DNA from: Nannocystaceae bacterium
GTDB lineage: Bacteria; Myxococcota_A; Polyangia; Nannocystales; Nannocystaceae
Assembly: GCA_019694555.1 (NCBI GenBank)
Contig: JAIBBS010000084.1
Span: 1-34,012 of the forward strand
Direction of reading: 5' to 3'
DNA: 34,012 nt
Shown here: positions 29,198-34,012 of the stretch, one piece after another
Layout of the letters: each line of letters starts with the position of its first letter
Position numbering within the stretch: the stretch's first letter is position 1
Notes under the pieces: generated by a model
What the model saw: the letters and a program-made list of their open reading frames with translations, nothing else
What the model was told of the DNA's origin: nothing
Database searches by the model: none
Translations under genes and position numbers: made by a program

Positions 29198-31384
29198 TCA
29201 GCGATGCGCACGCGGCCGCATCGGCTCGCGTGCGGCCTTGGGCAGATCGTCCCACGCGAGGTACGCCTGGGCCATGTCGTACTCGAAGAAGCCCATCATG
29301 CCGCTGTCGATGACCTTGCGCAGCAGGCCCTTGGCGGGCTCGCGCTGTCCAGCGTCCCAGCGCCGCAGCGCCTCGTAGAAGTACGCCTCGGCCTTCTGCC
29401 CGCGATCGTGCGCGCGGCCGACGAGTTCGTCGAAGCTGATGTCGCCGCGCGCGTGCTGGGCCAGCCGCTGGGCCCAGCCGTCGCCGCGGAAGCCGTCGAT
29501 GAACTGCACCGCCTCGGGCTCCGCCGCGCGGCCCTGTCGCTTCGCCAGCTCGACCAGCCACAGCGAGAAGTACAGCTTGAGCTCGCGCGGCAGGCCCGGT
29601 CGCGCCATCGCGCGGCGGTAGATCGTGCGCGCCTGCTCGAGGTAGCCGTGCGAGACCACCGCGATGAGCGGGTCCGCGTAGACCTTCACGTCGTCGGGCT
29701 GCAGCTCCGCGGCCTGGGCGAAGTCCGCCATCGCGAGCTCGGTGTCGCCGAGATAGAAGAGCAGCTTGCCGCGCTCGACCAGCCGCGCCGCGCGGGTGCT
29801 CAGATCCTCGCCCGGTCGCGCGAGCAGCTCGTTGTTGTGCCGCAGCGCGACCTGGATGTGGCGCGTGGAGTCGGCGGTGTCGCCCCGCCGCAGCGCGATC
29901 TCGCCGAGCTGCTGTCGCGCGCGCGCCTCCCACTGCAGCTGCGCCAGCTCGTTGTCGTACGCCAGGTTCGCGAGGTCCTCGTAGCGCGATTGCGCCTCGG
30001 CCAGCTTCGATTGCTTGAGCGCGATGGTGCCGAGCAGATCGAGCGAGTTGGGCACCGGCTCGATGCCCACGCTGCGCCGCAGCAGCGCCTCGGCGTGCTT
30101 GGTCTCGCCGGCCTCGTACAGGCCCTCGGCCACGGTGTAGAAGGCCTCCGGCAGCCCGGGTCGGATCGGCCGATCCGACCACAGCTTGGTCGCGCGGGTG
30201 TGCAGCGCCTCGATCCGCGGCAGCCGCTCCGCCGCGGCCGCGGGATCGCGGGCCGCGAGTCGCTCGAGGTCGCGCTGCTCGAGCTGGGCCAGCTCCTGCC
30301 ACGCCACGAACACGTCTTCCTTGATCGCGATGCAGCGGCGCAGGTGCTCCATCGCCGCGCCGCCGAGCCCGGCGTTGCGCAGCGTCCGCGCGCGCAGCAG
30401 GTGGGCGCCGGCGTCCTTGGGGTGGGCCGCCAGCGAGCGACGCGAGAGGTTGTCGACGATGGCCCAGCCCTGCTGCGTGTAGGGATCGTCGGGGTCGGCG
30501 TCGGCGTCGGGCGCGAACTGCTCGGCGAACGCGAGCATCGCGGTGGCGCTGCGGCGGCTGCGGAACGCGTCCTCCATCAGCTCGGCGAGCTTGGCCACCG
30601 GCAGATCGAGCTCGACGCGGGCCATCGCCGCGCGCGCGCCCTCGACGTCGTCGGCGCGCAGGTACAGCCGCATCAGCAGGTAGCCGGTGACCTCCATGCG
30701 GCGACGCGCGGCGGTGCCGGCATCGCTGGCACGGTTGGCCTTCGCGGCGTCGTAGCGCGCGAGGTAGAGATCGGCCAGCCGTCGCACCACGAACGGCGTG
30801 GGCAGCACCGCGGCGACCTGGTCGAGCGCGCGCTCGAGCTCCTCGTGGCGCAGCAGCGGCTCGGCGGCGAACGGGCCGTTGGCGACGACCCACTCCTCGA
30901 GCACCGCCCACTGTTCCACCGCACGCGCGCGGGTGGCCTCGTCGCCGAAGCGCTGCATCGCCGCCAGCGCCAGCAGCGACGGCGCCTCGGCGCCGCGGCG
31001 GGCCGACACGCGGTACAGCGTGCGCGCCATCTGGGCCAGCGGCGGGGCCAGCACGTGGTCGTCCCGCAGCTCGGCCGGGGTGTAGAGGCTGCCGGCGTAG
31101 CGCAGCGCGGAGAAGGCCTCGTCCTCGTCGCCGCTGCCGAGCTGGCGCTCGACGTAGCCCGACAGGAACGCCTGCAGCGCGACGCGCTGCTCGGTGCGGG
31201 CGCGGCCCGACTCCGGCAGCAGCGCATAGCGGTTGAGCGCGCGCTCGAAGTCGTCGAGATCGGCGACCTCGATGGTCGCGCCCGCGTCGGGCGCCTCGGT
31301 GCCGCGCTGCGCCTTGCAGCCGCCGACGGTCGCGACCGTGCCCAGGGGCAGACACAGGGCCGCGACTCGGAGCCACGCTGTCAT
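29198..31384 (-). CDS. TPR-repeat lipoprotein
   Basis: 728 residues. N-terminus MTAWLRVAALCLPL is hydrophobic and ends in TVGGC, a lipobox with Cys23, so a lipoprotein. The rest is helical and repeat-rich: PKDAGAHLLRARTLRNAGLG, AFYTVAEGLYEAGETKHAEA, SLDLLGTIALKQSKLAEAQS, GKLLFYLGDTELAMADFAQA and others are TPR units, densest from about residue 320 to 600. The C-terminal segment (YFYEALRRWDAGQREPAKG) holds the last repeats. Starts 47 bases after the stop of the barrel protein on the same strand, so the two form an operon and may act together at the outer membrane. No enzymatic motif. Some TPR lipoproteins act as pilotins or as Bam/Tol-like adaptors, which is speculation here. Confidence 0.86.
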   Translation of the reverse strand: MTAWLRVAALCLPLGTVATVGGCKAQRGTEAPDAGATIEVADLDDFERALNRYALLPESGRARTEQRVALQAFLSGYVERQLGSGDEDEAFSALRYAGSLYTPAELRDDHVLAPPLAQMARTLYRVSARRGAEAPSLLALAAMQRFGDEATRARAVEQWAVLEEWVVANGPFAAEPLLRHEELERALDQVAAVLPTPFVVRRLADLYLARYDAAKANRASDAGTAARRRMEVTGYLLMRLYLRADDVEGARAAMARVELDLPVAKLAELMEDAFRSRRSATAMLAFAEQFAPDADADPDDPYTQQGWAIVDNLSRRSLAAHPKDAGAHLLRARTLRNAGLGGAAMEHLRRCIAIKEDVFVAWQELAQLEQRDLERLAARDPAAAAERLPRIEALHTRATKLWSDRPIRPGLPEAFYTVAEGLYEAGETKHAEALLRRSVGIEPVPNSLDLLGTIALKQSKLAEAQSRYEDLANLAYDNELAQLQWEARARQQLGEIALRRGDTADSTRHIQVALRHNNELLARPGEDLSTRAARLVERGKLLFYLGDTELAMADFAQAAELQPDDVKVYADPLIAVVSHGYLEQARTIYRRAMARPGLPRELKLYFSLWLVELAKRQGRAAEPEAVQFIDGFRGDGWAQRLAQHARGDISFDELVGRAHDRGQKAEAYFYEALRRWDAGQREPAKGLLRKVIDSGMMGFFEYDMAQAYLAWDDLPKAAREPMRPRAHR

Positions 31385-31431
31385 CCCACCAGCATACCAG
31401 CCCGTCGGCCACGCGCGAGGCGGCCGGGTGC

Positions 31432-33102
31432 TCACTCGCCGGTGCCGTCGCCCCACGAGAACGCGAAGCTGAGCGTGTGCAGCAGCCCCAGGTAGCGTCC
31501 CGCATTGGTCGGGCGCGCGAGCCCCTGCAGCACCGCGTCGGCGCCCGCGGCGTTGATGTCCTGACCCGCGGCGGCGAAGTCTGCGGCCGCGGTCGGTGAG
31601 TAGGCCGCGCGCGCTGCGGCGACGCGGCGCGGCACCGTGAGATCCAGGCCATACCCCGGTGAGAGCACCAAGGTGGTCCGCGCGCGACCGCGGGTGCGCA
31701 CGCGGAACTCCGCGCCTGCCGACAGGCCCAGCCGCGCGCCGTCGAACATCGCCGCCGTGGTCGCGTCGCGGCGCACCGGCGCGGTGTTGGCGTGGGTCGC
31801 CAGCAGCACCTTGGCCTGCGCGTGCGCGCGGTAGGTGACGTAGATGTCCCCGCCGTAGACGTCCTGCAGGCCGCGGTGGCGCGTGAGCTCGGGCAGCACG
31901 AACGCGCGGCGATCGAGCCCCACCAGCCGCAGCGTCTGCTCGCCGTCGTCGGCGCAGCGATCGCGGCGCACACCGCCTTGGCACAGGTCCAACCAGTACA
32001 CGCCGACGTCGAGCTGCCAGTCGCGCGCGGGGCCCAGCGCGAAGGATCCACCCAGCGCGACCTCCTGCGGCAGGCGCTCGGTCAACGTCGCACGGATGGG
32101 CTCGGCGGTGCTGCACGCCGGCACGCCGGTGCTCTGCGCATCGGGGTTGGGGCGGCACACCAGCGAGACGCCGCCCAGCGCCATCGCGCCCAGCCGTCGC
32201 AGCGGGAAGGTGCGGTAGCGGCCGCCCAGACGCACGGTGTCGCCGGCCAGCTGCAGCGCGACGCCGAAGCTCAGCGCCGCGTCGAAGCCCGGCGGCGCGC
32301 CCTTGCGCGGGATCCACTGCGTCCAGCCCTTGAAGCCGATGCGCTCGGCGCAGGCGGGGTCTTCCTTGTCGGTGCAGCTGCCGGCCTCGTCGGGGTTGGT
32401 CGCCAGCGTGGTGTCGTTGTCGAACGCGAAGCGCTCGCGCAGCCGTGGCAGGTGCACGGCGGCGCCGAGCTGGAACAACCCGCCGTCGTAGGCGATCGCC
32501 AGCGTCGCGTCCTGGCGCGTGGTCACCTGTCCGCCGTTGGGCGGGCAGTGCGACAGCCCGATGCGCAGGCACGCGCGATCGGGATCGGGCGCGAGGTGGT
32601 AGCGCAGCGCGGGTGCGCTCGCGAGCTGCACGTTGCTGCCGACGTCGTAGTAGCCCGCCGCGATCGTGACCGGATCGAAGTGGAGCGAGCCGCCCAGGAA
32701 CCAGCCGTAGCCCGGCTGCAGCAGTCCGCTGCGGCCGGCCAGAGTCGAGCCCGGCGCGCCGGTGTCGGGATCGATGCTCGCGCGGATGATGCGTTGCTGC
32801 TCGAGCGTGCCGGTCAGCGCGACCGAGAACGCGGTGCCACGGATCGCACCGAGCATCGCGGGGTTGTGGTGCAGCGCGGTGATCGACGGCGTCGCCGGCC
32901 CCTGGGCTCGGATCCCGCCCAGCCGGGACGCAGGGCGCGGCACCGCCTCGGCGCGGCCGGGGTGCAGCCCTGCGGCCGCGGCCGCGGCCAGCCACAGCGC
33001 GGCCGCGATCGCCGGGCGTGCACGCGCGGCAGCGCGGGGCCGCACGCGGCCGCGCGGCGTGGCTGCGCCCGCGGGCGCGCCGGCGTGCGCCGGGGTGAAC
33101 AT
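31432..33102 (-). CDS. FadL/OmpP1-like outer-membrane barrel protein
   Basis: 556 residues with a long N-terminus: Arg/Ala/Pro-rich 1-30, hydrophobic AIAAALWLAAAAAAG and a cleavage site after AEA (about residue 53). The mature protein opens with TPSITALHHNPAMLGAIRGT, resembling the FadL-family segment with its conserved NPA, and continues with alternating amphipathic strands and Gly/Tyr/Arg turns (GWFLGGSLHFDPVTIAAGYY, RLGGRYRTFPLRRLG), ending in aromatic LLHTLSFAFSW. I infer a transporter of hydrophobic compounds. Four pairs of cysteines (AC..HC, SC..AC, VC..AC, LC..RC) lie in loops, unusual for such barrels. ATG 33102 has no clear ribosome site; TATGCT ends seven bases before it, so the message might be leaderless. 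Upstream of the TPR lipoprotein in one operon. Confidence 0.75.
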   Translation of the reverse strand: MFTPAHAGAPAGAATPRGRVRPRAAARARPAIAAALWLAAAAAAGLHPGRAEAVPRPASRLGGIRAQGPATPSITALHHNPAMLGAIRGTAFSVALTGTLEQQRIIRASIDPDTGAPGSTLAGRSGLLQPGYGWFLGGSLHFDPVTIAAGYYDVGSNVQLASAPALRYHLAPDPDRACLRIGLSHCPPNGGQVTTRQDATLAIAYDGGLFQLGAAVHLPRLRERFAFDNDTTLATNPDEAGSCTDKEDPACAERIGFKGWTQWIPRKGAPPGFDAALSFGVALQLAGDTVRLGGRYRTFPLRRLGAMALGGVSLVCRPNPDAQSTGVPACSTAEPIRATLTERLPQEVALGGSFALGPARDWQLDVGVYWLDLCQGGVRRDRCADDGEQTLRLVGLDRRAFVLPELTRHRGLQDVYGGDIYVTYRAHAQAKVLLATHANTAPVRRDATTAAMFDGARLGLSAGAEFRVRTRGRARTTLVLSPGYGLDLTVPRRVAAARAAYSPTAAADFAAAGQDINAAGADAVLQGLARPTNAGRYLGLLHTLSFAFSWGDGTGE

Positions 33103-33128
33103 GCGGGGAGCATAGCGGCAAGGCGCGT

Positions 33129-33144
33129 GCAGCCGCGCGGCTGC
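33129..33144. promoter_or_regulatory. 16-base perfect palindrome upstream of barrel gene
   Basis: GCAGCCGCGCGGCTGC, 27 bases before the barrel-gene ATG on the minus strand, where a -35 would be expected. It is a possible operator; GC-rich DNA makes chance palindromes common. Confidence 0.3.
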
Positions 33145-33243
33145 GGGGCACCGGTGGGCCCGCGCCCCGGCGACCGCGCGCCGGCCCACCCCGCGGGGCC
33201 GCCGGTGTCCGCCGGCGATCGACCGCGGGCGATCGTCGTGAGG

Positions 33244-33274
33244 GTTGACCCCAAGCTGGCGCAGACCCTACGAT
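33244..33274 (+). promoter_or_regulatory. Promoter of RHH-FHA gene
   Basis: TTGACC at 33245-33250, 18-base spacer, TACGAT at 33269-33274. A leader of about 50 bases would precede the ATG at 33331. Confidence 0.55.
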
Positions 33275-33330
33275 GCTCCCCTGTCGCCCGGCCGCAGGAT
33301 CTCGGGGACGACGATCGCAGGCACCGCTTC

Positions 33331-33963
33331 ATGGGACGTACCTTGCGTCAGTTCACCTGTCGGGATGACCTGTGGGATCGCGTCGAGGCGCTGGCACAGC
33401 GTCGCGGCATGACCCCCGACGACGTGATCCAGGCCGCGCTGGTGCAGCTGTTCTCGCGGCGCAACGACGCGCCGTCGCCGACCGCGCCGACCCCCGCCGC
33501 GGTGCCCGCGGTGCGGCCGACACCTGCGGCTGCGGCCGTGCGCACGGCGCCCGCGCCCCAGCGCGCGCCGCTGCCGGCACCCACGCCCGCGGCGCGTCCC
33601 GCCGCGCCACCGGGACGTCTGCCGCCGCCGAGCTCGCGCGCGCCCACGCCGGCGGCCGCTCCGGTCGCGATGTCGCGGCCGCTGTATCTGTACTTCGAGG
33701 GCCAGGTCTACGAGGTCAACCAAGACCAGTTCGTGATCGGCCGCGGCTCGAAGTACAGCGACCTGCCGATCAAGGACGCGAACATCTCGCGTCGCCACTG
33801 CGCGATCGTCCGTCGCAACGGCCAGTACTACATCAAGGATCTCGAGAGCACCAACGGCGTCGAGTTCAACGGCCAGCGCGTGGACAACCACCTCATCCAA
33901 GAGGGCACGGTCTACCGGCTGTGCGACCACGAGCTGCGCTTCTCGTTCATCCCGCCGTCTTGA
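33331..33963 (+). CDS. Ribbon-helix-helix-like plus FHA-domain protein
   Basis: 210 residues. Residues 1-45 (MGRTLRQFTCRDDLWDRVEA, then RRGMTPDDVIQAALVQLF) have the beta-helix-helix pattern of ribbon-helix-helix DNA-binding proteins. Residues 46-120 are a Pro/Ala-rich flexible linker. Residues 120-205 are an FHA domain: FVIGRGSKYSDLPI, ANISRRHCAIV, YYIKDLESTNGVEFNG, with the phosphothreonine-binding R (GRG), S (SRRH) and N (TNG) all present. I infer a DNA- or partner-binding adaptor controlled by Ser/Thr kinase signalling. Its promoter fixes the start to a region after 33281, making ATG 33331 the best start; upstream GTG 33237 lies before the promoter. Divergent from the barrel operon. The 49 bases after it to the window end show nothing. 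Confidence 0.86.
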   Translation: MGRTLRQFTCRDDLWDRVEALAQRRGMTPDDVIQAALVQLFSRRNDAPSPTAPTPAAVPAVRPTPAAAAVRTAPAPQRAPLPAPTPAARPAAPPGRLPPPSSRAPTPAAAPVAMSRPLYLYFEGQVYEVNQDQFVIGRGSKYSDLPIKDANISRRHCAIVRRNGQYYIKDLESTNGVEFNGQRVDNHLIQEGTVYRLCDHELRFSFIPPS

Positions 33964-34012
33964 ACGCGCGCGTGGGGCCCCGGTGACGGCGTCGCGTCGC
34001 CACAGCCCGTGG

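Noticed and set aside
29123..31495. 790-codon plus-strand frame opposite the TPR lipoprotein
   Set aside because: Low-complexity Arg/Gly/Val/Leu composition and no recognisable motif; the minus strand carries lipobox and TPR units.
27867..32051. 1394-codon minus-strand frame covering several genes
   Set aside because: It crosses the tRNA-Cys, the coiled-coil gene and two other minus-strand genes in a different frame and has no coherent protein pattern.

Overview
The window is very GC-rich, densely coded DNA that looks like the chromosome of a myxobacterium (phylum Myxococcota). This is inferred from content: an AgmX/GltJ-type zinc-ribbon/GYF/TonB-tail protein, a PilZ domain of the type multiplied in myxobacteria, an FHA-GAF-sigma54 activator, an FHA protein with a ribbon-helix-helix-like N-terminus, TPR lipoproteins, and a MerR-like plus sigma-region-4-like gene pair. 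No mobile element, integrase, phage gene or CRISPR array was seen. The content reads as core genome with lineage-specific proteins between housekeeping genes.

Layout. (1) 1-3430, minus: a large exported TPR/HEAT-like protein that runs off the left edge. (2) 3595-4788, plus: an FmdB-type zinc-ribbon protein translationally coupled to folD. (3) 4811-7338, minus: operon parA-parB-pilZ/degenerate receiver, divergent from a 55-residue acidic protein (7579-7746). (4) 7737-12146: an FHA-GAF-sigma54 activator (minus) divergent from lon (plus), followed by dnaK with its own promoter and a MepA-type murein endopeptidase lipoprotein. (5) 15396-17029: a 513-base intergenic stretch with an AT-rich island and several hairpins, leading into the MerR-like regulator and a small sigma-region-4 protein with four cysteines. 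(6) 17152-23977, plus: purH, purD, a DUF1015 protein, hisZ and purA, linking purine synthesis with histidine-pathway regulation. (7) 24297-26033: the AgmX/GltJ-like protein, converging on a minus-strand pair (hypothetical protein, threonine aldolase). (8) 28075-29086, plus: a coiled-coil membrane protein and tRNA-Cys(GCA). (9) 29198-33102, minus: a FadL-like outer-membrane barrel followed by a TPR lipoprotein, divergent from an RHH-FHA protein that ends near the right edge.

How the parts fit. The centre and left hold nucleotide/one-carbon metabolism (folD supplies formyl-THF, which purH uses), chromosome segregation (parAB) and proteostasis (lon, dnaK). The accessory layer is signalling and envelope: three FHA/PilZ/sigma54 regulators, the AgmX/GltJ-like envelope-spanning protein and the barrel/lipoprotein pair. 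Several promoters share a common form (TTGAC-like -35, 16-18 base spacer, TAnnnT or TACGnn -10) and some lie so close to the start codon that leaders must be very short or absent. Many long open frames opposite real genes are GC-composition shadows and were left out.
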